A DNA stretch of 32,834 bases from Dehalococcoidia bacterium (GTDB lineage: Bacteria; Chloroflexota; Dehalococcoidia; Lucifugimonadales; Lucifugimonadaceae). The stretch spans positions 1-32,834 of the forward strand of contig JAPYSM010000006.1 of the NCBI GenBank assembly GCA_029936485.1, given 5' to 3'. The notes beneath the pieces were generated by a model, which was given only the letters and a program-made list of their open reading frames with translations, had not been told where the DNA came from and did no database searches. Within the stretch, counting starts at the first letter, position 1. Every line of letters begins with the position of its first letter. The position numbers were made by a program, and so were the translations under genes. Positions 23,255-31,381 of the stretch are shown here, piece after piece.

Positions 23255-24412
23255 TTAGATAGCGTATTGCTTGAGAAGGTTGCGGGCGATGACAAGGCGC
23301 TGAATCTCCGATGTACCCTCACCGATGATCATCAAAGGAGCATCACGGTAGTAACGCTCCAGTGGCAGGTCCTTGATGTACCCGTAACCGCCATGGATGC
23401 GCATCGCGTCCATCGTCACCTCGGCACAGATCTCGGATGCGTACAGCTTGGCCATCCCGGCTTCCAGATCGATACGTGCACCGCTGTCTTTCTTTGCCGC
23501 TGCGTCGTATGTCATCAGCCTCGCGGCGTGAATCTTGGTCGCCATGTCTGCCAGCATGTTCTGAATAGTCTGGCGCTCGGCGATCTTCTTGCCGAAGGTT
23601 TCCCGCTCTTGCGCGTACTTGATAGCAAGCTCAAACGCTCCCGTCGCTACACCCACCGCTCGGGCGGCGATGTTGATACGACCGGTCTCGAGCGCGTCCA
23701 TCACGTGATAGAAGCCTTTGCCCTCTTCCCCGCCGACCAGAAGATCTGCCGATACCCGGTAGTTCTGGAATATTAGCTCGGAGGTATCCACACCCCGGTA
23801 GCCGAGCTTATTCAGGTCCCGGCCCGCCGTAAAACCCGGGCCTTTCTCAGCGATGAAGGCACTGATACCGCGATGCTGTGGGTCGATGCCGGTGTCGGTC
23901 TTTGCAAGGAGTAGGTAAACATCGCCGGTACGACCATTCGTGATGAACAGTTTGTTGCCGTTTACAACATACTCTTCACCATCCCTGACTGCGGTTGTCT
24001 GCAAGCTTGCGACATCGCTACCACCGCCCGGTTCGGTCAGTGCCAGTCCGCCACGCTTTTCGCCGGAAGCCAGTTTTGGGAGCCACTCCCTCTTCTGCTC
24101 CTCAGTGCCGTAATTCACGATCGCGGCTGTGAGGATGGAGTGTGTGCCAATCGGCGCCGTGATCGACATCCAGCCCTTGCAAAGCTCTTCGAACACCATC
24201 GCGTACGTGGTGTAGTCCAGCCCCATACCCCCGTACTCCTCAGGGATCGTGATGCCAAACAGCCCCATCTCGGCCATCTGCTCTACGAGCTCCGTGGGGT
24301 AGGTGTCGTTCTCGTCGTGTTCCGCGGCCTGCGGTACAACGTCCTTCTGGACGAACTCACGAACAGTGGCAACTATTTGGCGGCGTACTTCATCGACGTC
24401 GGCGGTGGTCAT
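23255..24412 (-). CDS. Acyl-CoA dehydrogenase
   Basis: A 385-aa FAD-dependent acyl-CoA dehydrogenase. Signature 1 reads ALTEPGGGSDVASLQT, the middle has GNKLFITNG, and the C-terminal signature region is AMRIHGGYGYIKDLPLERYYRDA. The catalytic base is E365 in IIGEGTSEIQRLVIARNLL, the position of short/medium-chain enzymes. It introduces the alpha-beta double bond in acyl-CoA. ATG 24412 has CAGGA 7 nt upstream. The promoter region holds a perfect 12-bp palindrome. No matching enoyl-CoA hydratase is present; a thiolase begins at the far right edge of the window. Confidence 0.96.
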   Translation of the reverse strand: MTTADVDEVRRQIVATVREFVQKDVVPQAAEHDENDTYPTELVEQMAEMGLFGITIPEEYGGMGLDYTTYAMVFEELCKGWMSITAPIGTHSILTAAIVNYGTEEQKREWLPKLASGEKRGGLALTEPGGGSDVASLQTTAVRDGEEYVVNGNKLFITNGRTGDVYLLLAKTDTGIDPQHRGISAFIAEKGPGFTAGRDLNKLGYRGVDTSELIFQNYRVSADLLVGGEEGKGFYHVMDALETGRINIAARAVGVATGAFELAIKYAQERETFGKKIAERQTIQNMLADMATKIHAARLMTYDAAAKKDSGARIDLEAGMAKLYASEICAEVTMDAMRIHGGYGYIKDLPLERYYRDAPLMIIGEGTSEIQRLVIARNLLKQYAI

Positions 24413-24442
24413 TTTTGGTCCTGTTGGCTCTGGATGCGTTTA

Positions 24443-24474
24443 ACGAAATTTCGTACCTGAGATTGTGCGTCTCA
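24443..24474. promoter_or_regulatory. Palindromic operator candidates upstream of acyl-CoA dehydrogenase
   Basis: ACGAAATTTCGT (24443-24454) is a perfect 12-bp palindrome 31 nt before the dehydrogenase ATG. Next to it TGAGA (24458-24462) and TCTCA (24470-24474) form a second inverted repeat with 7-nt spacing. Position fits a repressor site of the kind that controls acyl-CoA genes; the regulator is not identified. Confidence 0.45.
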
Positions 24475-24578
24475 ATTGGATGGGCGGCAAGGTGTCATCG
24501 CGTTAGATCACGGTCTGATCAGATCCCCGGCCTGTGGCGATAACAATAATTTCGGTAGCCACTATAGAATCCAATCCC

Positions 24579-25796
24579 ATGCCCCCAAATGACGTGGATC
24601 GACTTCTCGCCAATTTTGAGACCGGAACCCTGTTGCGTCCTTCGGTCGATATCCCGAACTCCGTGGACCTGTCCCGTGCGGTCGCTCACCTTTCTGGCGA
24701 CGGAACTATTCCTGTCGGAATCGGTTCCGAAGCCATGATCGGTAAGTTGATCGGCGCGTCGGAACACATCGTGTTCGTCGTCGTCGACGGGCTCGGGATG
24801 ACGTTGCTAGAGACGCTTCCTGAGAATTCATTCCTTCGCCGAAATTTTGCACTTGAACTGCGGTCCGTCTTCCCATCCACAACGTCCGCGGCGTTGACGA
24901 GCCTTGCCACCGGAGCCTGGCCATCAGAGCACGCCGTGATCGGCTGGTGGACGCACTTCACGGAAATACCCGGGCCTGCGACAGTGCTGCCGTTTATCAA
25001 TCGGGTTACCGGTGCGCCACTCTCAGAGCAGGGCCTCAGCACCGAGGCAGTATTTCCTCTTCCGTCGAGGATCTCCTCATTCGACAGAAGCGCCATCGGG
25101 ATTCTTCCGGTCCATCTTACCCACAGCGTTTATTCCGGATATTCGCTTGGAAAGGCCATCCGCAGGGGCTACGGCTCGATTGCTGAAGGGATAGATGCGA
25201 CGTTGACGAGACTCTCGGACGCTTCCGGCCCCACCTATACTTACCTGTATCTCCCACAGGTCGATTCGGCGGCGCACACAAGCGGCGTCGGTAGCGAATC
25301 AACACGCGCAGCGCTCGCCGATGTGGACAGCGGTCTGGAACGCCTTGCTCGAGACAAGCCGGATGCGACGAAACTTATCATCAGCGCCGATCACGGACAT
25401 CTGGATGCTTTCCCACCAGATCCGATGCTCATTCGGGAAGACGACGAGCTAGGCCTCATGCTCCGGCACACCCCATCCGGTGACGCGCGAGTGAACTATT
25501 ACCACGTGCGCGAGGACGCTGTTGACCGATTTGCTGACGCGTATGCCGATCGGATACCTGACGATGTGGTCCTCCTCACTCAGGACGAGATCGAGAGCCT
25601 TGAACTGCTTGGGCCCGGAATTATTCCCACTCGAACGCGTGATCGCATGGGCGACTACATCGCCATATGCATGAGTACAGCCGTTTTCGCATGGTCAGCG
25701 GCTAACTCCATTGGCCCGGATATGTCACGTCTCGTATCCCACCATTCCGGGCTGTCTCCGGACGAAGTTCGCATCCCGTTGATCATTGCCGACTAG
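24579..25796 (+). CDS. Type I phosphodiesterase/nucleotide pyrophosphatase-like protein
   Basis: A 405-aa alkaline-phosphatase-superfamily protein. Metal and nucleophile blocks are FVVVDGLGM (D70), VFPSTTSAALTSLATG (nucleophile probably T101 or T102), YLPQVDSAAHTSG (second metal Asp/His), and IISADHGHLDA. No signal peptide is present, so it is probably cytoplasmic. It should hydrolyse a phosphodiester, pyrophosphate or related ester; substrate unknown. I chose ATG 24579; a GTG frame from 24534 adds 15 residues. A TATAGAAT box lies 9 nt before the ATG and no ribosome site is visible, so the transcript may be leaderless. It is divergent from the acyl-CoA dehydrogenase. Confidence 0.87.
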   Translation: MPPNDVDRLLANFETGTLLRPSVDIPNSVDLSRAVAHLSGDGTIPVGIGSEAMIGKLIGASEHIVFVVVDGLGMTLLETLPENSFLRRNFALELRSVFPSTTSAALTSLATGAWPSEHAVIGWWTHFTEIPGPATVLPFINRVTGAPLSEQGLSTEAVFPLPSRISSFDRSAIGILPVHLTHSVYSGYSLGKAIRRGYGSIAEGIDATLTRLSDASGPTYTYLYLPQVDSAAHTSGVGSESTRAALADVDSGLERLARDKPDATKLIISADHGHLDAFPPDPMLIREDDELGLMLRHTPSGDARVNYYHVREDAVDRFADAYADRIPDDVVLLTQDEIESLELLGPGIIPTRTRDRMGDYIAICMSTAVFAWSAANSIGPDMSRLVSHHSGLSPDEVRIPLIIAD

Positions 25797-26053
25797 TCAG
25801 ATCCAGCCGTTTCAATCCTCTGGAGAGTGCTGATTGGAAATTTGGCCTATGCCATGCGAGGCATTCCCGGTGTCATCGTTAGGTGCCAGGTCCTGCGCAT
25901 ATTCACATTTCCGCCCCCGACCGCCTCGCCAGTCCGTGCGGGTGGCGGTATCCTCCGGCTCTATTGATCTACGCTGCGCACACTTTAGGTGCTCACAGGG
26001 TAGATCTTTGCTTCCAGTCATCTGGCTGAACAAGAACCTCCCCGGGGGGGCAC

Positions 26054-26509
26054 ATGCCGAAATCGACGGACCCATCAAGCACGCTCGAACAAACAGGTCT
26101 AATAGGCCAACCGGACCGAGAACGGTTCGTGAATACAGCCGCCCGCCTCGCCGCAGAGGTGTACGACTTTCACGAGCGCTGGGCGCTGGAATCGGGAACG
26201 CCACTAGAGGTGATCATCAAGCGCACCCCTATGCTGGATGAAGAGGTGCGCGAGCTAAAGGAAGAGATCGAAAGGCCAGTTTCCGAATTCGATGAAGCGG
26301 CGATGGCGGAGGAAGCGGCGGATGTTCTTTTTGTCGCTCTTGGCCACATGGAGCAACTTGGCACCGTTGGACTGAACGGCATGAATGCGGTGACGGCGAA
26401 AAACGTCGCCAAGACCACGAAGTCTCACTTCAAGCACCCCGTATCCGGCAAAGTGACGCGCATCGGCCGGAAAGATTCCCCGCAGACTGAATCGGGGGCC
26501 CTATCGTGA
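26054..26509 (+). CDS. MazG-like nucleotide pyrophosphohydrolase
   Basis: A 151-aa all-alpha NTP pyrophosphatase-like protein. The magnesium-binding residues are visible as E63-E64-x-x-E67 (LDEEVRELKEE) and E86-E87-x-x-D90 (EEAADVLFV), the pattern of MazG and phosphoribosyl-ATP pyrophosphohydrolase. The C-terminal SHFKHPVSGKVTRIGR is basic. It probably hydrolyses NTPs or a related nucleotide. ATG start with a G-run upstream. The stop TGA overlaps a GTG that opens a broken enolase gene. The 257 nt before it hold no gene that I can support. Confidence 0.85.
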   Translation: MPKSTDPSSTLEQTGLIGQPDRERFVNTAARLAAEVYDFHERWALESGTPLEVIIKRTPMLDEEVRELKEEIERPVSEFDEAAMAEEAADVLFVALGHMEQLGTVGLNGMNAVTAKNVAKTTKSHFKHPVSGKVTRIGRKDSPQTESGALS

Positions 26510-26622
26510 AAATCCCCGGTATCGAGATCTTCGAGATCAACCCGACCGAAATCGTGGACCCCGGAAGAATCTAGCTGTTCGTTCGGGTCGACACCGATGA
26601 GGGGATCAGCGGTTGGGGAGAA
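26506..26622 (+). pseudogene. Remnant of an enolase-superfamily gene (N-terminus, with in-frame TAG)
   Basis: The frame beginning with GTG 26506 (overlapping the MazG-like stop) reads VKIPGIEIFEINPTEIVDP, then GRI, TAG at 26572-26574, then LFVRVDTDEGISGWGE. This is the start of an enolase-superfamily capping domain (compare AFIEIRTDEGITGWGE in the gene at 31382). After GWGE the similarity stops and a sulfatase gene begins within 100 nt. So the remnant has both a nonsense codon and a deletion of nearly the whole barrel. The TAG sits where a hydrophobic or Trp codon would fit (TGG to TAG is one change). Confidence 0.75.
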
Positions 26623-26715
26623 CGCCACTCACTCAATCACGCGACGCACCCCCACCGAATCGCTGTATCATCCGCAATCCTTACGACACGGAACAACTAT
26701 CGGAAAAGAGACCCG

Positions 26716-28167
26716 ATGAGCAGACCGAACATCGTCTTAATCAACTGCGACGATCTGGGCTACGGCGATCTGGGCGTATACGGCTCACAGATCAACAAGA
26801 CCCCGGCCATAGACAAAATGGCCGCAGAGGGAATGCGATTCACGGACTTCTACGTCGCATCGCCGGTCTGTTCACCATCCCGTGGAGCGATGCTTACAGG
26901 CTGCTACCCGCCCCGAATCGATTTCGGCGACTTTGACGGCGGCTGGGTGCTGATGCCCGGCGATCCCATGGGCCTGAACCCGAACGAAACGACCATAGCC
27001 GGCGCACTGAGCGAAGTCGGTTACACGACTAAGATGATCGGCAAATGGCATTGTGGCGATCAGCCGGAGTTCCTTCCGACTCAACATGGATTCGACAGCT
27101 ACTTCGGGCTGCCGTACAGCAACGACATGGGTCGGCAGGTCGACGACCCACTGACGACAGACCCCGAACGCATTGAGCGCCTGCGGGCCCGACCACCACT
27201 GCCGCTAATCCGGGATAGGGAAGTGGTCCAGGAGCAACCAGATCTGCGGGCGCTGACCGAGCGTTATGCCGAGGAGGCCGTCCGCTTCATTCGAGAAAAC
27301 AAGGAAGGGCCATTCTTCCTCTACTTCGCCCACATGTACGTGCATCTGCCGCTGTACGCACCGGAGCCGATGGTCAACGCCTCGGGAAACGGCGATTACG
27401 GCGCATGTGTTGCCGGAGTCGACTGGGTGACAGAGGTCCTGATGGATGAGCTGAAACGGCAGGGGTTAGACGAGGACACTCTGGTCATCTTCACAAGTGA
27501 CAACGGCTCGCGCATGCAGGATCAGGGCGGCAGCAATGGCGAACTTCGTGGCATCAAGGGAACGACCTGGGAGGGGGGACTCAGGGTGCCGTGCATCATG
27601 CGCTGGCCATCAAAAATTCCCGCCGGTGTGGTGCGTAGCGATATCACGTCGTCGATCGATTTCTTGCCAACGCTGGCCGGTATTACCGGTGCGGATGTGC
27701 CGCAGGACCGGATTATCGACGGTACAGATATTTCCTCACTCATATTCACGGGTGATAACGTTACGCCTCCCCGGGACACGTTCTTCTACTACATGGGTAA
27801 TCGCCTTGAAGCCGTCAGGAAGGGGAAATGGAAGCTTCACGTCTCCAGAGAGCTACGAGCGCACCAGCAGACAGGCGTTGTTAGCCAGGCAGTCATAGAC
27901 GAAAACGCGGGGACTGTTCCAGGCTTGTTCGATCTTGAGTCCGATATCGGCGAGACAACAAACGTGTACGACAACCACCCGGACGTCGTGGCAGATTTGT
28001 CAGCCCTCGCACAGGCGTGCCGCGTGGACATCGGCGACGAGGCGACCGGGGTGGCTGGCGTAAACATCCGTCTGGCGGCACGTGTAGACAACCCGGAGAC
28101 CCTCACCCACTACGATCCGGAACACCCATACATCTACGCCGAGTACGATAAGTCAGAGCGGGGGTGA
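26716..28167 (+). CDS. Type I sulfatase (formylglycine-dependent)
   Basis: A 483-aa arylsulfatase-family protein. Metal residues D12-D13 appear in INCDDLGYGD; the formylglycine site is C52-S-P-S-R56 in PVCSPSRGAMLTG, so activation by a formylglycine-generating enzyme is expected. GKWHCG gives K110 and H112, and FTSDNGS is the second metal segment. No signal peptide is visible, which is unusual for a sulfatase acting on external polysaccharide and suggests cytoplasmic action on a small sulfate ester. ATG start with AAAAGAGA upstream. It lies next to the sugar-acid genes further right, which would fit release of sulfate from sugars. Confidence 0.93.
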   Translation: MSRPNIVLINCDDLGYGDLGVYGSQINKTPAIDKMAAEGMRFTDFYVASPVCSPSRGAMLTGCYPPRIDFGDFDGGWVLMPGDPMGLNPNETTIAGALSEVGYTTKMIGKWHCGDQPEFLPTQHGFDSYFGLPYSNDMGRQVDDPLTTDPERIERLRARPPLPLIRDREVVQEQPDLRALTERYAEEAVRFIRENKEGPFFLYFAHMYVHLPLYAPEPMVNASGNGDYGACVAGVDWVTEVLMDELKRQGLDEDTLVIFTSDNGSRMQDQGGSNGELRGIKGTTWEGGLRVPCIMRWPSKIPAGVVRSDITSSIDFLPTLAGITGADVPQDRIIDGTDISSLIFTGDNVTPPRDTFFYYMGNRLEAVRKGKWKLHVSRELRAHQQTGVVSQAVIDENAGTVPGLFDLESDIGETTNVYDNHPDVVADLSALAQACRVDIGDEATGVAGVNIRLAARVDNPETLTHYDPEHPYIYAEYDKSERG

Positions 28168-28366
28168 TGGCGGGGCGCGACTCCCCCAGAAGGAAGCCAG
28201 AGCCAGAGTTTTTCCAACCACCCTGAAGCTCTCGTAGGGTCCTCCTTCCCCCTCATCTTGGTCGACGGACCACGCGTATTGATCGCCCGACTACACTCGG
28301 GATGACCGTCTAACTTGCCCCATCACTCCCGCGAGAGAGGCCAATACGTATCGAGGGGATTGTGAT

Positions 28367-29395
28367 CTAAACTTTCACCAGTTTCTGCATCGACCGCAAC
28401 TCTGCCGGAATGTCCCAGCCACTGCCGTAATCGCTGTGCGACACCTCGGCCACATAGATGTTGCCTTTGGAGTCCACCGTGATGCCGTGCGGCGAGAAGA
28501 AGCGTCCGGTCTGCGAGCCGTATGGTTCGGTGCCGACTTTGGACAGCACTTTCCCGTCGGTGGTCATCACAGTGACTCGCGGCCCGAGATCGCTGCCGGT
28601 GTCGTTGCTGGAGATCCCGGCAAAGTACTCTCCGATGTACACGAGGTCCCGGTCGCCACGGGTGTCGATATACAGGCAGGCGGCGCGGGACAGGTTCACC
28701 CATTGGGTCTCGAACTTGCCTTCCGAACTGAACACCTGGATACGGTGGTTCTCGCGATCAGCAATGTAAACCCAGCCATTGCTGTCGGTCTCGACGTTGT
28801 GGACGATGTTGAACTGACCCTCTCCAGTGCCCGATTCGCCCCACGAGAACAAGTGCTTGCCCTCCGGCGAGTACTTGTGGACACGGGCGTTCGAGTAGCC
28901 GTCTGAGACGTAAAATTCGCCAGTTTTTTTGTCCACCCCGACATGTGTCGGAACGCTGAATGGCACACCGCTCATCGGCGGGCTAGGCTTATTTGCTTCT
29001 CCAAGCGTCATCAACAGCTTGCCGTCCGGCGTGAATTTCTTGACGGTCCCGTCGCCGTTATCGACCGTGAAAATGTTGCCGTCCGGAGCCACGGTCACGC
29101 CATGCGGGTTGCTGAACTCGCCCTCGCCCCAGTGGTCCACCAGATTGCCATCGGCGTCGAATACGATCATTGGCGATGTACCACGGTTGAAGACGTAGAT
29201 GCGGTCGTTCGCGTCGACGGCTACGGAGGTGGCTTCTTTGTAGTTCCAGTCGTCGGGAAGCTCTCCCCAATTCTTGCCGGAAACCTCGTACTTGAAGTCG
29301 CCTTCTCCGAGCACAACAAGGCCGGACGGCCCATCTGTTGCACGGTGCCCGTCCTGCGGTAATCCGGATTCGAGTTGTTCTACTTCACTGGCCAT
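28367..29395 (-). CDS. NHL-repeat beta-propeller protein
   Basis: A 342-aa protein made of repeated NHL blades; recurring units are ATSVAVDANDRIYVFNR, NPHGVTVAPDGNIFTVD, THVGVDKKTGEFYVSD, VHNVETDSNGWVYIAD and SPHGITVDSKGNIYVAE, consistent with a six-bladed propeller. It resembles the lyase domain of peptidylglycine alpha-amidating enzymes and SMP-30-like lactonases, but the function is not established. No signal peptide. ATG 29395 has GAGAGG about 8 nt upstream; a TTG just before it would add one residue. The 321 nt upstream of it have no gene. Confidence 0.88.
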   Translation of the reverse strand: MASEVEQLESGLPQDGHRATDGPSGLVVLGEGDFKYEVSGKNWGELPDDWNYKEATSVAVDANDRIYVFNRGTSPMIVFDADGNLVDHWGEGEFSNPHGVTVAPDGNIFTVDNGDGTVKKFTPDGKLLMTLGEANKPSPPMSGVPFSVPTHVGVDKKTGEFYVSDGYSNARVHKYSPEGKHLFSWGESGTGEGQFNIVHNVETDSNGWVYIADRENHRIQVFSSEGKFETQWVNLSRAACLYIDTRGDRDLVYIGEYFAGISSNDTGSDLGPRVTVMTTDGKVLSKVGTEPYGSQTGRFFSPHGITVDSKGNIYVAEVSHSDYGSGWDIPAELRSMQKLVKV

Positions 29396-29668
29396 CAAAT
29401 CTGCCTCTCGACGGGTTTGGGTGTGAGTTGGGTGCGCGGGGTCCGCCCGTTAGTCGCGATAGTACCGTGTGTCCCGCGTCCCGGGAATGGGCTCATCGGC
29501 TGGCTGAAACATCAGAGCTCATGTTCGACCCGACGAACACGGGCCGAAACACGATAGAACGCGCTGGCCACCACCCTGACGCGAATCAATAGCCCCCTGA
29601 TGCCCTCGAAGGCCCGTATTGCGGAAGAACGCCGCCCATCTCGGGAACCAACCACGAGACGCCCGCCC

Positions 29669-29687
29669 CCTCTCCCGGTGGGAGAGG
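29669..29687. repeat. Dispersed intergenic hairpin repeat, copy 5 (perfect stem)
   Basis: CCTCTCCC-GGT-GGGAGAGG is a perfect 8-bp stem with a 3-nt loop, the clearest copy of the repeat core. It lies in the 321-nt gene-free gap 29396-29716, 30 nt downstream of the ester cyclase stop. No other feature is seen in that gap. Confidence 0.7.
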
Positions 29688-29716
29688 ATTGGATGATAAG
29701 CGCCGCCCGTACCATG

Positions 29717-30181
29717 TTATTGCGAACTGGACCCGGGACGGGTGCTCGGTTCCGGCCGCCGCTGAAGCGCCCCAAGCTGACGCATCAGGCCTAAATCGTC
29801 CCGGTGTATCCACTCTTCCGCAATCTTCCCGTGATCGAATCGAGATAGAGCCATGCCTGTCGATGTGATCTTTGCACCGGTCGGAGCGATACCCATCCAC
29901 TGACCCTCGTGCGTCCCAGTCATCGTCCAGCGGCGTGTAACGAAGCCGTCGTCGTCGCTACTCGCGTATATCGATGCCTCAAACCGAAAGTCAGGAAACG
30001 CCCCTCTTAACGCCGAAACTTGCGTCTTGACCTCATCAATCCCCACCACATCACACTCCAGAACGGGATCATGCCGGACGTGCGCGGAGACCAGTAGCTC
30101 GTTCGCAACCTCGAGCATCCCCCGATTCCAGACCTCGTCCACATATCGGCGTATGACCGCCCCGTTAGTTCCCAACGGCAT
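29717..30181 (-). CDS. Ester cyclase / SnoaL-like protein
   Basis: A 154-aa protein of the NTF2-like SnoaL family. Typical features are the N-terminal VIRRYVDEVWNRGMLEVANELL, FPDFRFEASIYASSDD, the strand RWTMTGTHEGQWMGIAPTGAKI and the final SRFDHGKIAEEWIHRDDLGLMRQLG. Members bind small hydrophobic or hydroxylated molecules; a few cyclise polyketides, most have no known reaction. ATG 30181 is 15 nt downstream of the lactonase stop, so both are likely co-transcribed. The C-terminal tail (RRPEPSTRPGSSSQ) is disordered. Confidence 0.88.
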   Translation of the reverse strand: MPLGTNGAVIRRYVDEVWNRGMLEVANELLVSAHVRHDPVLECDVVGIDEVKTQVSALRGAFPDFRFEASIYASSDDDGFVTRRWTMTGTHEGQWMGIAPTGAKITSTGMALSRFDHGKIAEEWIHRDDLGLMRQLGALQRRPEPSTRPGSSSQ

Positions 30182-30196
30182 CGAATACCTCTCTAC

Positions 30197-31162
30197 TCAA
30201 TTGGTCGACGCCGGCATTCCCGGAACCGGCGCACCCGGCGTCTTCACTCGCAAAGAGTAGACGGAGGTGCGGCATGTCAGATAGAGGGTCTTAAAATCGG
30301 TTCCGCCCCAGCCGACGTTTGCCGGCAGTTCCGGGGTCTCGATCACTCCTAAGAACTCACCGTCCGGCTCCCAGACCCAGCATCCTCCGGGACCGGTGCT
30401 GAACACCCGGCCTCGCGTATCGACCTTCAGGCCGTCCGGCACCCCTCCGCGCTCGCCGATCGGTCGCTCCGCACCCGAGTGGGCAATAAAAGTGTCACCC
30501 TCGTCGAATCCGGCGGGAACGTATGGCATCTCGGCGAATACTCGACCCTTCGATAGTGACCCATCGACAGCCACTTCATACACGTACATGTGCGGATTCG
30601 GCCGGGTATTCGAGACGTAAAGTAGCGATTCATCCGGCGAGAACGCCAGGCCGTTGGGGTGCGGCATGTCGGTCCCAGCCTGGTGAAGCCCGCCGTCACG
30701 GTCGATCCGAAAAACACTTGACGTGCCGATGAGTCGATCGTCCGGCTCCATCAGGAACTGCGGGTCGCTGAAGTAGAGAGATCCGTCGCTCCGGCCCACC
30801 ACATCGTTGCTGCGATTCAATCGCACGCCGTTGTACTCCGATGCCAGGACGGTCCACGAGCCGTCGTGCTCACGTCGAACCACCCGGTACACGTCCTGCT
30901 CACACCACACCACACTGCCCTGCAGATCGTACGTCGCCCCGTTGGCGCCGCCGTCGTTCTCGCGGAGCACTGTTTTTTCTCCAGTGTGTGCGTCTACAAG
31001 ATAGTGGATCGCGTCATCAACGTCCGATACATATAGCGCTCCGTCCGGGTGCTCTGGAGATGGTGGCTGCCATAGAGGGCCTTCTGTGAAGTGGAATCCG
31101 GTGGCGAGGAGCTTTGGGTCCCCGGGTTCTAGGACGCGGTCTAGCTTGTTGGGTGCGGTCAC
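30197..31162 (-). CDS. SMP-30/gluconolactonase-like sugar lactonase
   Basis: A 321-aa six-bladed propeller lactonase. The metal site is visible: E27 (HFTEGPLW), N119 (NRSNDVV), N170 (PHPNGLAFS) and D243 (VPDGLKVD), matching the SMP-30/gluconolactonase set. It should hydrolyse a sugar lactone to its acid. Start is GTG 31162 with GAGGAG 8 nt upstream. It is divergent from the galactonate-dehydratase-like gene at 31382; together they would give lactone, then acid, then 2-keto-3-deoxy acid. The ester cyclase-like gene follows directly. Confidence 0.92.
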   Translation of the reverse strand: MTAPNKLDRVLEPGDPKLLATGFHFTEGPLWQPPSPEHPDGALYVSDVDDAIHYLVDAHTGEKTVLRENDGGANGATYDLQGSVVWCEQDVYRVVRREHDGSWTVLASEYNGVRLNRSNDVVGRSDGSLYFSDPQFLMEPDDRLIGTSSVFRIDRDGGLHQAGTDMPHPNGLAFSPDESLLYVSNTRPNPHMYVYEVAVDGSLSKGRVFAEMPYVPAGFDEGDTFIAHSGAERPIGERGGVPDGLKVDTRGRVFSTGPGGCWVWEPDGEFLGVIETPELPANVGWGGTDFKTLYLTCRTSVYSLRVKTPGAPVPGMPASTN

Positions 31163-31273
31163 TTCTGGCTCCTCACTTCCAGCGGTCGAGTGTTGGCGTG
31201 ACGGCAGTTTAGCGGCTTACATACTGGCTGACTTTGATAGGCGCCCTTGGCCTCGTCCGCCTACGGCGAACGT

Positions 31274-31310
31274 TCCCTCACCCTGCGCCCTCTTTCATTT
31301 GGGAGAGGGA
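31274..31310 (+). repeat. Dispersed intergenic hairpin repeat, copy 6
   Basis: CCCTCACCCTGCG, then CCCTCTTTC-ATTT-GGGAGAGGG. The stem is nearly complete. It sits in the divergent promoter region between the lactonase and dehydratase genes, 71 nt before the dehydratase start. Confidence 0.65.
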
Positions 31311-31381
31311 GACACAGCCGTATACATCCCGGTATTGTGGCGCCCATACCGTTAAGCGCACATACCAACAGAGGACTCTCC

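Noticed and set aside
28168-28366. Terminator between the convergent sulfatase and NHL genes
   Set aside because: Only a weak GGGG/CCCC pairing around 28171-28187 is visible; no stable stem or T-run.
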